From: Psychrobacillus sp. FSL K6-4046
Lineage (GTDB): Bacteria > Bacillota > Bacilli > Bacillales_A > Planococcaceae
DNA: 64,000 nucleotides
Reading direction: 5' to 3'
NCBI RefSeq assembly: GCF_038624605.1
Contig: NZ_CP152020.1
Span: 682,001-746,000, forward strand
The translations under genes were made by a program, and so were the position numbers. This document shows positions 24,828 to 33,873 of the stretch, one piece after another; within the stretch, counting starts at the first letter, position 1; the number at the start of each line of letters is the position of its first letter. The notes beneath the pieces were generated by a model that was not told the DNA's origin, searched no databases, and worked only from the letters and a program-made list of their open reading frames with translations.

Positions 24828-25511
24828 ATGATGAATGATACCGTAAATTTTCAAGACGTTATAAAAAAGAGCGTTCTTCATCTCGAATCATTTCGTAGTG
24901 TTTCCTATATTGATATTTTTTTAGGCCTAGCCTGTTCCTTTGTTATTGGTATGTTCATCTACTGGATATATAAGAAATTTTTTCGAGGCGTCGTATATAG
25001 CTATAACTACAATGTCTCTTTTGTTTTAATGACGATGATTACCTCTCTAATTATCATGACAATTAGTACTAACATTATTCTATCGCTCGGAATGGTAGGG
25101 GCACTAAGCATAGTCCGTTTCAGAACAGCCGTAAAAGATCCTTTAGATATTGTCTATATGTTTTGGGCGATAGCTGCAGGAATTGCAACAGGAGCAAAAA
25201 TGTACCCATTAGCGATTATAGGTTCCCTAGCATTTGGTATCACCATCGCATGGCTTTCCAAAAAGAAAGTAAGGCACCAAGCATATTTACTAGTCATAAG
25301 GTACACAGACGACGCAACCTATCAGATCCGTGCAGAGCTAAAAAGCTTAGGAGCTAAACTCAAATCCAAATCCGTCCGCAACAACTTCACCGAACAAACA
25401 GTAGAAATCAATCTAAATGACGACAACACAGCCTTCATGAAAACCATAGGGGACATAGAAGGCGTCATCGAATGCTCCTTAGTCAACTACACCGGAGACT
25501 ATGCACAATAA
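24828..25511 (+). CDS. DUF4956 membrane protein
   Basis: 227 residues. Three to four membrane helices lie in residues 25-145, with the conserved core LGMVGALSIVRFRTAVKDP, then LDIVYMFWAIAAGIATG. A soluble ferredoxin-like domain follows (about 150-225). The family often stands beside VTC and CotH genes and its biochemical role is unknown. CCGAGGAG precedes the double ATG. It lies 104 bases after the VTC gene, with no terminator between them, and the operon ends at the hairpin at 25603. Confidence 0.88.
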   Translation: MMNDTVNFQDVIKKSVLHLESFRSVSYIDIFLGLACSFVIGMFIYWIYKKFFRGVVYSYNYNVSFVLMTMITSLIIMTISTNIILSLGMVGALSIVRFRTAVKDPLDIVYMFWAIAAGIATGAKMYPLAIIGSLAFGITIAWLSKKKVRHQAYLLVIRYTDDATYQIRAELKSLGAKLKSKSVRNNFTEQTVEINLNDDNTAFMKTIGDIEGVIECSLVNYTGDYAQ

Positions 25512-25541
25512 TTAGTACAGACTTGTTTTTTTATGAGTTTT

Positions 25542-25576
25542 GTTTTGTTACAGGTGCCTGGCACCTGTAACAAAAC
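25542..25576. repeat. GTGCCTGGCAC palindrome, copy 5 (perfect 35 bases)
   Basis: Arms GTTTTGTTACAGGTGCC and its exact complement surround a central T. It is the longest and most perfect member of the family. Confidence 0.9.
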
Positions 25577-25602
25577 TCCACAACCTATTATCTGTACAAA
25601 CT

Positions 25603-25642
25603 AGCCAATCTAAGTGGAAACACTCCAACTAGATTGGCTTTT
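25603..25642 (+). terminator. Terminator of the pel-type operon
   Basis: AGCCAATCTA (25603) pairs with AGATTGGCT (25631-25639), followed by TTTTG. Confidence 0.7.
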
Positions 25643-25657
25643 GTCAATAACGAAGGT

Positions 25658-25682
25658 GTTACTGGTGCCAGGCACCTGTAAC
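25658..25682. repeat. GTGCCTGGCAC palindrome, copy 6
   Basis: GTTAC and GTAAC arms flank GGTGCCAGGCACC, with one T:T mismatch. It lies about 80 bases from copy 5, with the operon terminator between them. Confidence 0.85.
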
Positions 25683-25721
25683 AATATGTATATAATAATT
25701 CACCCATAAAAACTACTAAAA

Positions 25722-25766
25722 ACAAATAAAAATACAATTGACTTTATATTTATACATAGTTATAAT
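25722..25766 (+). promoter_or_regulatory. argC promoter with ARG-box-like operator
   Basis: TTGACT (25738-25743) and TATAAT (25761-25766) are 17 bases apart, an almost ideal SigA promoter. AACAAATAAAAATACAAT overlaps the -35 and matches the ARG box (CATGAATAAAAATTCAAG) at most of its A/T core positions. Repression by an ArgR/AhrC-type regulator with arginine is expected. Confidence 0.8.
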
Positions 25767-25795
25767 ATTGCTAACAAATGGTAAGAGGTGAGTGC

Positions 25796-26830
25796 ATGAA
25801 GGTAGGTATTATTGGAGCAACAGGGTACGGTGGGCTTGAGTTAGTTCGTTTCTTACATAATCATCCTGAAGTGGAAGTCGTTGATCTGTTCTCTTCATCC
25901 GAACAGGGTATACATTTTTCGGATAAATATTCACATTTAATGAATATTCATGACCAACCACTTTTAGAAATTGAGTCTGATAGATTAGCAGAGTACGATG
26001 TATTGTTTACGAGCACTCCCTCAGGGGTCTCATCCAATCTACTACCAGCACTTATCGGCAAAAAGCCGAAGCTGATTGATCTATCAGGTGATTTTCGTCT
26101 AAAGGATCTAGCTGCATACGAGCAATGGTATAAAAAATCACCGGCTCCGGCGGATGCGGTTGAACAAAGCGTATACGGGTTAACGGAATGGAACACAGCC
26201 GCTATCGCAGAAGCCCAGTTGATCGCAAACCCCGGATGCTATCCTACAGCCGTCCTGCTTTCCTTGCTACCTCTTATTAAAGAGAACCTAATCGACGCAA
26301 GTCATCTCGTTATTGATGCTAAAAGTGGTATCTCTGGAGCAGGCAACAAGCCGAGCCAAATGACACATTACAGTGAAACAAATGAAAACACGGCAATATA
26401 TAAGTTGCACAAGCATCAGCATATTCCAGAAATCGAGCAGGCCATTCAAATGTTTGCTAATCAGTCAGCGCCAATCACGTTCACGACGCATCTTGTTCCA
26501 ATGACAAGAGGGATCCTGGCAACAAGCTACGCACCGGTAAACGATGGCGTCACAGAAGCAGACCTAGTAAACACTTTACAAGAAACATACGTAAACCATC
26601 CATTCGTACGAATTATAAAAGAAGCCAGCAAATTCGGCACAAACCAAGTGTATGGCTCTAACTATTGCGATATTCACGTAAAAGTAGATCCGCGCACGAA
26701 CCGAGCAACAATCGTCTCGGTCATCGACAACCTAGTCAAGGGCGCAGCCGGGCAGGCTATTCAAAACATGAACGTTCAATTCAATCTCAACCAAACGACC
26801 GGATTATCGCTCGTTCCATTATTCATTTAA
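25796..26830 (+). CDS. argC: N-acetyl-gamma-glutamyl-phosphate reductase
   Basis: 344 residues. It reduces N-acetylglutamyl phosphate to the semialdehyde in arginine synthesis. The NADP-binding motif GIIGATGYGGLELVRFL is at the N-terminus and the catalytic cysteine is in IANPGCYPTA. The start is ATG 25796, preceded by AAGAGGTGA. An upstream in-frame ATG at 25778 lies only 12 bases after the -10 box and lacks a ribosome binding site. It is the first gene of argCJBD and is expected to be under ArgR control. Confidence 0.97.
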   Translation: MKVGIIGATGYGGLELVRFLHNHPEVEVVDLFSSSEQGIHFSDKYSHLMNIHDQPLLEIESDRLAEYDVLFTSTPSGVSSNLLPALIGKKPKLIDLSGDFRLKDLAAYEQWYKKSPAPADAVEQSVYGLTEWNTAAIAEAQLIANPGCYPTAVLLSLLPLIKENLIDASHLVIDAKSGISGAGNKPSQMTHYSETNENTAIYKLHKHQHIPEIEQAIQMFANQSAPITFTTHLVPMTRGILATSYAPVNDGVTEADLVNTLQETYVNHPFVRIIKEASKFGTNQVYGSNYCDIHVKVDPRTNRATIVSVIDNLVKGAAGQAIQNMNVQFNLNQTTGLSLVPLFI

Positions 26831-26843
26831 AGGAGGAAACCCC

Positions 26844-28070
26844 ATGTTGACAGAAACAATGACGATGAAGCGCATCACCTACAAAAACATCGCTTCACCA
26901 AAAGGTTTCAAGGCGACCGGCATCCACTGCGGCGTTAAGCACAAGAAAAAAGACTTAGCCCTACTCACAAGTGAGGTGCCCGCTAGCGTTGCTGGGGTTT
27001 TCACGACGAATGCAGTCCAGGGTGCTCCACTTATCGTCACGAAGGAAGTTGTATACACCACACAGAAAATGCAAGCACTTATAGTGAATTCAGGAATCGC
27101 AAACTCCTGCACAGGAAAGCAAGGCTTAATCGATGCCTACACGATGCAGGAAAAAACAGCGGAAAAGCTTGGGATTAACCCCAATCTAGTCGGAGTTGCC
27201 TCCACTGGCGTTATTGGTGAAATGATGAAAATGGAGCCGGTTCTAGCGGGAATCAAACACCTCGAGCCAATCGATGAGCTAGAAGGAGCCATCAATTTCT
27301 CTCAGGCAATCATGACGACAGATACAGTTACGAAGGATACTTCCTATAAAACCCTTATCGACGGAAAGGAAGTAATCATTGCAGGAACCGCTAAGGGGTC
27401 CGGCATGATCGAGCCTAACATGGCGACGATGTTTGCCTTCATCACAACGGACGCCAATATCGAATCAAACCATCTGCAGGATGCACTAAAATCCATCACA
27501 GATGTTACTTTCAATTCCATAACCGTAGACGGGGACACATCCACGAACGACATGGTAGTCGTGATGGCAAACGGCTTAGCGGAAAACGATCCATTGACTC
27601 CACTTCATCCAGACTGGGATAACTTCGTCCAAACGCTTCATACAGTTGCATTGGATTTAGCTAAAATGATTGCGAAAGACGGAGAAGGAGCTACCAAACT
27701 GATTGAAGTTGAAGTTAAGGGTGCGGTTAACGATGAGGAGGCGCGTAAAATTGCTAAGACAGTCGTGGGCTCACCGCTAGTTAAAACTGCGGTTTTCGGC
27801 AGTGATGCTAACTGGGGAAGATTGATTTGTGCTGTTGGTTACAGTGGTGCAACGATAGATCCGAACGCTATTAAGATTTCAATCGGTCCAACGCCGGTTG
27901 TAGAAAATGGGGAACCTGTCCCATTCTCTGAAGAAGTGACGATGCTTTATTTGAAGCAGGCAGAAGTGAAATTTTTGATTGAACTGAACCAAGGGAAAGG
28001 CCAAGGAACTGCATGGGGGTGTGATTTGACTTATGACTACGTTCAAATCAATGCAACCTATCGTTCCTGA
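26844..28070 (+). CDS. argJ: Bifunctional ornithine acetyltransferase / N-acetylglutamate synthase
   Basis: 408 residues, usual length. It recycles acetyl groups from N-acetylornithine to glutamate and may also use acetyl-CoA. The self-cleavage and nucleophile region KGSGMIEPNMATMFAF, with the Thr of NMATM, is intact, so processing into alpha and beta chains is expected. GGAGGAAA precedes the ATG. The gene end overlaps argB by 38 bases, unusually long for this operon. Confidence 0.97.
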   Translation: MLTETMTMKRITYKNIASPKGFKATGIHCGVKHKKKDLALLTSEVPASVAGVFTTNAVQGAPLIVTKEVVYTTQKMQALIVNSGIANSCTGKQGLIDAYTMQEKTAEKLGINPNLVGVASTGVIGEMMKMEPVLAGIKHLEPIDELEGAINFSQAIMTTDTVTKDTSYKTLIDGKEVIIAGTAKGSGMIEPNMATMFAFITTDANIESNHLQDALKSITDVTFNSITVDGDTSTNDMVVVMANGLAENDPLTPLHPDWDNFVQTLHTVALDLAKMIAKDGEGATKLIEVEVKGAVNDEEARKIAKTVVGSPLVKTAVFGSDANWGRLICAVGYSGATIDPNAIKISIGPTPVVENGEPVPFSEEVTMLYLKQAEVKFLIELNQGKGQGTAWGCDLTYDYVQINATYRS

Positions 28071-28812
28071 CCGCATCGTTATCAAGCTTGGTGGCAGTAT
28101 GCTCGAAGGGTTAAATGAGCAATTTTTCACGAACTTCAAAAAGCTGAAAGCTGAGGGCAATGAAATCATCATCGTCCACGGTGGTGGTCCGGCAATCAAC
28201 AAAGCACTAGCAGACAATACAGTAGCTTCCACTACTATTAATGGCTTCCGAGTAACTTCCGAGGAAGCGGTAGACATTGTCCAATGCACACTCGTTGGCA
28301 AGGTCAATCCAGCTCTAGTACTCCAGCTCAATCAAAACGGGATTGCAGCTGTAGGCTTAAGCGGCTATGATGGCAATCTACTCGAATGTGACTTCTTAGA
28401 CAAGGAGACTTACGGCTTCGTCGGAGATATTAAAAAGGTGAACACGCCGATCCTTGAAACACTATTAGTAAATGGCATCACACCTGTCATTTCCTGTATT
28501 GGCTGCCTACAAGATGCAACACCACTCAATATAAATGCAGACACAGTAGCAAGTAAAATCGCTTTAGCAATCAAAGCAGATTGCCTACTACTCGTAACAG
28601 ACACACAAGGTATTAAGATCAACGGAGAAGTCCAAGAGGTCGTGCAAACGTCCTCTATCAAGGAATGGATAGCATCCGAAGACATATATGGCGGAATGAT
28701 TCCTAAGGTGACTGCAGCTATGGACTGCCTAAAAGAAGGTATTCCGTCCGTCAAAATTGTAGATGAAAAGCTAAACGGCACAACGATAGTTCATCAGGAG
28801 GTTTATGCATGA
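28033..28812 (+). CDS. argB: Acetylglutamate kinase
   Basis: 259 residues. It phosphorylates N-acetylglutamate. The amino-acid kinase motifs IVIKLGGSML, IIIVHGGGPAINK and the C-terminal GGMIPKVTAA are all present. The start at 28033 lies inside argJ, with a G-rich site (GGGGGTG) about 10 bases upstream; ATG 28051 is a possible later start nearer to usual family length. It overlaps argD by 4 bases. Confidence 0.96.
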   Translation: MTTFKSMQPIVPDRIVIKLGGSMLEGLNEQFFTNFKKLKAEGNEIIIVHGGGPAINKALADNTVASTTINGFRVTSEEAVDIVQCTLVGKVNPALVLQLNQNGIAAVGLSGYDGNLLECDFLDKETYGFVGDIKKVNTPILETLLVNGITPVISCIGCLQDATPLNINADTVASKIALAIKADCLLLVTDTQGIKINGEVQEVVQTSSIKEWIASEDIYGGMIPKVTAAMDCLKEGIPSVKIVDEKLNGTTIVHQEVYA

Positions 28813-29933
28813 GTTCTCTTTTTCCAAACTACGCCCGACGCCCCGTACATTTAATAGAAGGAAAGGGCACAATCGTCACCGATGATCAGGGCAAAAAATA
28901 CTTGGATTTCACTAGTGGCATAGCGGTGCTCAGCCTAGGGCATGCGCACCCTGCCATTGTAAAAGCAATCCAAGAGCAAAGCGAAAAGCTTTGGCACACA
29001 TCGAATTTATTTGAAAGTAAAAAGCAGGAGCAGCTTGCTAGCACTTTAATAGAAGAAACTCACTTTGCACATGCTTTTTTCTGCAATAGTGGAGCCGAGG
29101 CAAACGAAGCTGCCATCAAGCTAGCTCGTAAGCATACAGGCAAGCACACGATCATTACCTTCGAGAACTCTTTCCACGGCAGAACGTTTGGAGCAATGTC
29201 CGCAACTGGTCAGGAAAAAGTACGCCAAGGCTTCGGTCCAGTACTAGAGACATTTAAAACTGTGCCATTCAATAATGTGGAGCAGCTAGAGGCTTCTATC
29301 GATGAAGAGGTCGGTGCAATCATGCTGGAGGTTATCCAAGGAGAAGGGGGAGTCAACGCAGTTACCCCTGAATTCGCCGAAGCAATCTCTAATATATGTG
29401 AATCAAAGGGAATCCTACTGATTGTAGATGAGGTCCAAACAGGCATCAGCCGAACAGGTACACGCTACGCCTACGAGCAAACCGTTTTAAAGCCAGATAT
29501 CATGACACTAGCAAAAGGACTTGGTGGTGGTTTTCCAATCGGCGCCATGCTAGGAACAAGTGAACTAGGAGAAACATTCAGTCCAGGAACACATGGTACG
29601 ACGTTCGGAGGGAACCCACTGGCTGTCACCGTCGCTCAAGCAGTACTACAAAACGTATTTGAATCGGAATTTTTAATCGAGGTCAAAAAAAAATCTGAGT
29701 ATCTAGTGCATAGACTGACGGAGGTATTGCCATCCTATAAAGTAGTTGGTGCCGGCTTATTACTAGGACTCGTCTGCGAAGACGAAACGGCACCATACAT
29801 AATCAAAGCCGAAAAAGCTGGACTGCTATTAGTAGGAGCAGGACCAAACGTCATTCGTCTCCTGCCACCATTAACAGTAACTCGTGACGAAATCGATCAA
29901 GCAGTAGAAATATTACGTACAATCTTAAACTAA
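28809..29933 (+). CDS. argD: Acetylornithine aminotransferase
   Basis: 374 residues, a class III PLP aminotransferase. PLP-contact motifs are visible: SGAEANEAAIKLARK, DEVQTGISRTG, and the Schiff-base lysine in TLAKGLGGGFPIG. CAGGAGG lies before the ATG, which overlaps the argB stop. It ends the operon; carAB and argF, which follow argD in Bacillus subtilis, are not present here. Confidence 0.97.
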   Translation: MSSLFPNYARRPVHLIEGKGTIVTDDQGKKYLDFTSGIAVLSLGHAHPAIVKAIQEQSEKLWHTSNLFESKKQEQLASTLIEETHFAHAFFCNSGAEANEAAIKLARKHTGKHTIITFENSFHGRTFGAMSATGQEKVRQGFGPVLETFKTVPFNNVEQLEASIDEEVGAIMLEVIQGEGGVNAVTPEFAEAISNICESKGILLIVDEVQTGISRTGTRYAYEQTVLKPDIMTLAKGLGGGFPIGAMLGTSELGETFSPGTHGTTFGGNPLAVTVAQAVLQNVFESEFLIEVKKKSEYLVHRLTEVLPSYKVVGAGLLLGLVCEDETAPYIIKAEKAGLLLVGAGPNVIRLLPPLTVTRDEIDQAVEILRTILN

Positions 29934-29981
29934 ATAACCTTGAATTAAAGCGCTCAGCGAATCGCTATTCACAAACATGGA

Positions 29982-30010
29982 CTACTCTCTACTGGAGAGG
30001 GTTCTTTTTG
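29982..30010 (+). terminator. argCJBD terminator
   Basis: ACTCTCT and AGAGGGT form a short stem with G-T pairs, followed by TCTTTTT. Confidence 0.6.
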
Positions 30011-30052
30011 TTTTGCCTTCTTTATATAGAAGAAAAGCTAGATTTCAATAGC

Positions 30053-30077
30053 ATTACAGGTGCCTGGCTCTTGTAAT
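30053..30077. repeat. GTGCCTGGCAC palindrome, copy 7 (decayed)
   Basis: ATTACAGGTGCCTGG is intact on the left, but the right arm reads CTCTTGTAAT instead of CACCTGTAAT. Confidence 0.7.
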
Positions 30078-30390
30078 AATTACTAAATATAAAGGCGGTT
30101 ACTATATAAATATAGCAATATCGTTTGGAATCTTACCAAATTGATAAATCTTTCATACTAAGTCTAACATCCTACTATTTCAAGTATTTTACAGGTGTTT
30201 TACAAGAAAAAGAGCTATATTACAGCAGATTAAGAGACCTACTTTCCATTATAAGTAATTAATTAATATCTATTAAACCACCTCCATTAAGTCATATAAT
30301 TATTAATCTAATAGAAGAGTTTTGGTTAAAAATGGTTTAAATCAAGAAAAACACAAAAGGTCATAGCACAAAAAGATAACCAGAAAATAG

Positions 30391-30500
30391 AAAAGCATCG
30401 ACCAAAAAACGGGTCGATGCTTCTTTATAGATTGGAAATTATATATTGTCCGGTAAAATAAGAAAAGAAGCATCCGAAGATCAGATGCTTCTTTTCTTGA
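30391..30500. terminator. Two hairpins in the gap before the S-layer gene
   Basis: AAGCATCGACC/GGGTCGATGCTT (30391-30424) is followed by a similar GAAGCAT/ATGCTTC hairpin (30464-30500) with T runs. Both look like terminators. Apart from these, a decayed palindrome and the S-layer promoter, nothing is seen in 29934-30860. Confidence 0.6.
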
Positions 30501-30840
30501 GCGATAAAACGAAGGAAGTAGAAGGCTGCACACTAATTAATGTACAAACAAGTTTACGGCGTTACACATTTATAAGTAACCTTCTATACTGAACATCATA
30601 ACATATATTTGGAAAAATGCACGCCTTTTTATAAAAAATATAAAATTATTTTTTTAATCAGACTTATCCTAATAAATGGTAGGCAACAGAAATCTATCAA
30701 ACTATATTGTAAAAAGAAAAAATTCTAAAAAAGACTAGCATAAATGGTAATGTTACTGTATTATGGAAAGTGTAATGAAGTCACTGGTGCTTTCATAACA
30801 TCATTCTTTAAAAAAACTGGTAAACTTTCTATATTATTGG

Positions 30841-30869
30841 TTGATTTTAGTATAAGAGTTGGGTATACT
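30841..30869 (+). promoter_or_regulatory. Promoter of the major S-layer gene
   Basis: TTGATT (30841-30846) and TATACT (30864-30869) are 17 bases apart. Transcription should begin near 30876, giving a leader of about 90 bases that contains a small open frame. Confidence 0.7.
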
Positions 30870-30892
30870 CATATATTGTTAGGGTGATGATA

Positions 30893-30970
30893 ATGGACGC
30901 GATCAGGCGACCGCATTTACACACTACAAAAAAAGCAACACACAAGCGAAGGGAGATCACAAGTTTATGA
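30893..30970 (+). CDS. 25-codon leader peptide overlapping the S-layer start
   Basis: ATG 30893 is preceded 4-5 bases upstream by AGGGTGAT and opens a 25-codon frame rich in Arg, Lys, His and Thr (MDAIRRPHLHTTKK at its start). Its TGA stop overlaps the S-layer ATG as ATGA (30967-30970). The arrangement implies translational coupling or control of S-layer synthesis by ribosomes reading the leader. The peptide itself may have no function. It is too short to judge by coding bias, so confidence is moderate. Confidence 0.5.
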   Translation: MDAIRRPHLHTTKKATHKRREITSL

Positions 30971-33267
30971 AGAAAAAAGCTATTAAAATTGCAGCTTCAA
31001 CTGCAGTAGCAGCTTCAGCATTCGTTGCAGCAGCACCAGCTCAACAAGCAGATGCAGCAACAAACGTAAATCAATTAATCACAGACGCACAAAATGCAGG
31101 TACAGTTCTTAAATGGGCTATTTCAGTAGAGGGTTCTGCTAACTTTGTAGATCGTCCATACGATCACTACAATGCAGCTAAAAAAGCAATTGCTAATGCA
31201 GAAAAAGCTGCAGCAAAACTTTCAGGATCTGAAAAATTAAGCACAGACGCTAAACTTGTTGAACCAAAACTACAAGTTAAACGTGCTGGAGCTTACATCG
31301 ATGCAATCACTTCAAGTGAAAAAATTAAATCTTTAACAGCGGGCTTAGATGCTGCTATTAAAACTAACGATATTGAAAAAGTAGAAGCAGCTTACCACAC
31401 AGCAACTGCTGAGTACCGTAAACAAGCAGCTCTTTTAGACCGCGTATACGGACAATCTACACGTGATGAAATCCGTAATAAAGTTAAACCATCTATCGAA
31501 AAATTAGTTGCAGACGTAAAAAATGAAGTAACTGTTAATATGCTTGCAAAATCAGCAGCATCAAATGCTAAAGCTGGTAAATTTGAAGAAGCAGCTAAAA
31601 ACCTAACAGATGCACAAGCTATTCTTGATGCAAATGTACTTAAATGGGAGACAGCTCTTCAAAAATCAGTATCTGATGTAGAAGCTTCTATTCCGTTAAC
31701 GGTTCTAACTGTTACTAGTAATAATAAAAATGAGGTAACTCTTAAATTTTCTACTAAAATCCAACCTGGATATGCTGTGCTTCCAGCAGGGCAATTTACA
31801 TTCTCTAATGGTTTAATCGTTCAATCAGCGACTGTTGCTGCAGACGGTAAAACGGTTACTTTAACAACTACTGAACAAAAAACTAACACTGAATATGCAC
31901 TTTCTTACCAAGGGGTAGCGACAGGTAAATCTTTCAAAACTCCAGTAGCTGCTTCAGATACAACTTTAAATGTTGTTGAAACTGATGCTGCAAACTTAGA
32001 TTCTGGTGGAGAACGTTCATATACGGTAAATGTAACTAAAGCAGATGGTACACTTTACACTGGTAAAGTTAAAATTGATCTTTTAGATGAAGATGAAGCA
32101 GCAATAACTACTTCTGATGCTGTAATCAAATCTGTAAATGGTGTAAATCTTACAGGTACAGCTGTAGCAACTTATGTAGCTGATGCAGTTAATGGTAAAG
32201 TAACATTTGTTGTTGCAGATGGTGCTACAACTACTACTACTACAGTACTACCTCAGATTACTCGAGTAGAAGATGGTTCTAAGAAATTTGCTCCAACAGT
32301 AACATTCTGGGAGTTGGCAACTGGAGATTATTCAGGTGCTGCTACTACAGTTATCGTTGATGAAAAGAATGGTTTCATTTACTTAAATGATAAAAAATAC
32401 AACTTTGATTCAAACGATAAATTCTTTTTCAAAAACGTTGAAGTTACTCAAGCAGATTTCTTAAAAGCATTATCAAAAGATGATGTTGTAACGTTTAATT
32501 ACGCTGTTAACGCTGCTAATGAATATAATAAAGCTGGTATCTCTAACTTTGTTATAAATACAGATGTTACTGCAGATGCAGCATTAAAAGTAACAAATCC
32601 TTCTAAATCTGTATTAACAGTTGATACAAACGCAACTCGTCTTGAAGGAACTAGCCAACCTGGACATATCATTGAAGTTTACAAAGGTACTGTTGCAACA
32701 GGTACACCTGTAGCATCAACTACTGTAGCTTCAAATGGTTCTTGGGTTGTTAACTCTTTAAATTTAACTGACGATAATGCAGGTAAAAATGATTTTACGG
32801 TAACTACTCGTCCAGTAGGTACAGCAACAGTAACAGCTCCAGTTGTAACTAAAACAATCTGGAAACAGTACTTTACTGCTGATACAAATGGTCTAGAATT
32901 AGCAGATGGAAACACAGACTTCTCTGCAGTAGCAGATAATAGAATTAGTCTTTATGACGTTATTACATTAACGCCAATTAATGCAGCTTTAACAAATAAC
33001 CAATTAAAAATTGCAGCAAATGCTACAATTTCAGTTAAAGACTCAGAAGGCGATATTATTGTCTATTCTGTAAAACCAGTTGCTACTGATTTAACTAAAA
33101 CTAAATTCTATATCAGCGGTGTTGTAACTCCTAATGATAAATTTAATAGTGTATTAGTTACTCAAACTGGCGGATCAAACCATTATTTACATGCTGTAAC
33201 TGGCATAACAAACCAAGACAACTTGACTTGGAATGTATCTCAATCTAAAGATATTACATTAGACTAA
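30967..33267 (+). CDS. Major S-layer protein, SbsC-type
   Basis: 766 residues with a 30-residue signal peptide ending ADA. The N-terminal helical domain (about residues 31-240, with RVYGQSTRDEIRNKVKPS and DAQAILDANVLKWE) resembles SbsC of Geobacillus, which binds secondary cell-wall polymer; there is no SLH domain. Ig-like domains follow. Codon use is strongly biased (GCA/GCT for Ala, TTA, AAA, CGT), unlike neighbouring genes and typical of a very abundant protein. With its good promoter, leader and strong terminator this is probably the main surface-layer subunit. SD GGGAGATC lies 10 bases from the ATG. Confidence 0.88.
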   Translation: MKKKAIKIAASTAVAASAFVAAAPAQQADAATNVNQLITDAQNAGTVLKWAISVEGSANFVDRPYDHYNAAKKAIANAEKAAAKLSGSEKLSTDAKLVEPKLQVKRAGAYIDAITSSEKIKSLTAGLDAAIKTNDIEKVEAAYHTATAEYRKQAALLDRVYGQSTRDEIRNKVKPSIEKLVADVKNEVTVNMLAKSAASNAKAGKFEEAAKNLTDAQAILDANVLKWETALQKSVSDVEASIPLTVLTVTSNNKNEVTLKFSTKIQPGYAVLPAGQFTFSNGLIVQSATVAADGKTVTLTTTEQKTNTEYALSYQGVATGKSFKTPVAASDTTLNVVETDAANLDSGGERSYTVNVTKADGTLYTGKVKIDLLDEDEAAITTSDAVIKSVNGVNLTGTAVATYVADAVNGKVTFVVADGATTTTTTVLPQITRVEDGSKKFAPTVTFWELATGDYSGAATTVIVDEKNGFIYLNDKKYNFDSNDKFFFKNVEVTQADFLKALSKDDVVTFNYAVNAANEYNKAGISNFVINTDVTADAALKVTNPSKSVLTVDTNATRLEGTSQPGHIIEVYKGTVATGTPVASTTVASNGSWVVNSLNLTDDNAGKNDFTVTTRPVGTATVTAPVVTKTIWKQYFTADTNGLELADGNTDFSAVADNRISLYDVITLTPINAALTNNQLKIAANATISVKDSEGDIIVYSVKPVATDLTKTKFYISGVVTPNDKFNSVLVTQTGGSNHYLHAVTGITNQDNLTWNVSQSKDITLD

Positions 33268-33287
33268 TAGACTTTATAAATAAATTG

Positions 33288-33320
33288 ACTCCCTTAGACA
33301 TAAGTCTAAGGGAGTTTTTC
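33288..33320 (+). terminator. S-layer gene terminator
   Basis: A perfect 12-base stem, ACTCCCTTAGAC with GTCTAAGGGAGT, around ATAA, followed by TTTTC. Confidence 0.9.
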
Positions 33321-33399
33321 TTAATCATTCAAAAATTATTTTTAATAAGATTTTAAGCATATTCCTGCAAAAATAAAATGAAAAAATTTTGGTTTATAA

Positions 33400-33480
33400 T
33401 ATTTGTTGGGGTTTTCCTACAATTGCGCATAAAAAACGACAAGAAACGAGAAGAAGGAAAACCCTTTGGAATAGCGATTA
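33400..33480. other. Inverted repeat at possible old IS boundary
   Basis: GGGGTTTTCCT (about 33409) is repeated inverted as AAGGAAAACCC (about 33455). It may be an end of the decayed ISL3 element whose transposase tail lies at 33874. No coding content was found in 33330-33870. Confidence 0.3.
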
Positions 33481-33873
33481 ATGCCTGTGTAAATAAGCTC
33501 TTACTCTGGATTTATTCCTTACTAAAAAACCAAACCACTTTCCATGATATAGCATAGAAACTGTATTTATACCAACTTACCAAAAACTTCCAAAATGAAT
33601 TTAGAGAAAGGTTATTTGGCATGTGCTTTTTTAGTATATCATGAGATTATTAATCTTTTATATGAAAAATATTGACAAACTATTAGCAGGGTTAATTGAA
33701 ATATACTATTTTTGTTCAGTCGGATAATCAATTAAATTAGCGATATCAACTAATATGGGCATCTTATACACCTCAAAGTAAGTTTAAGTGTATTATTCTC
33801 GTTCTTAACAGTATTATCAAATATTTCTTGTTCAGACTATACCATTCCACTATAAATCAACCTTTACCTTTAA

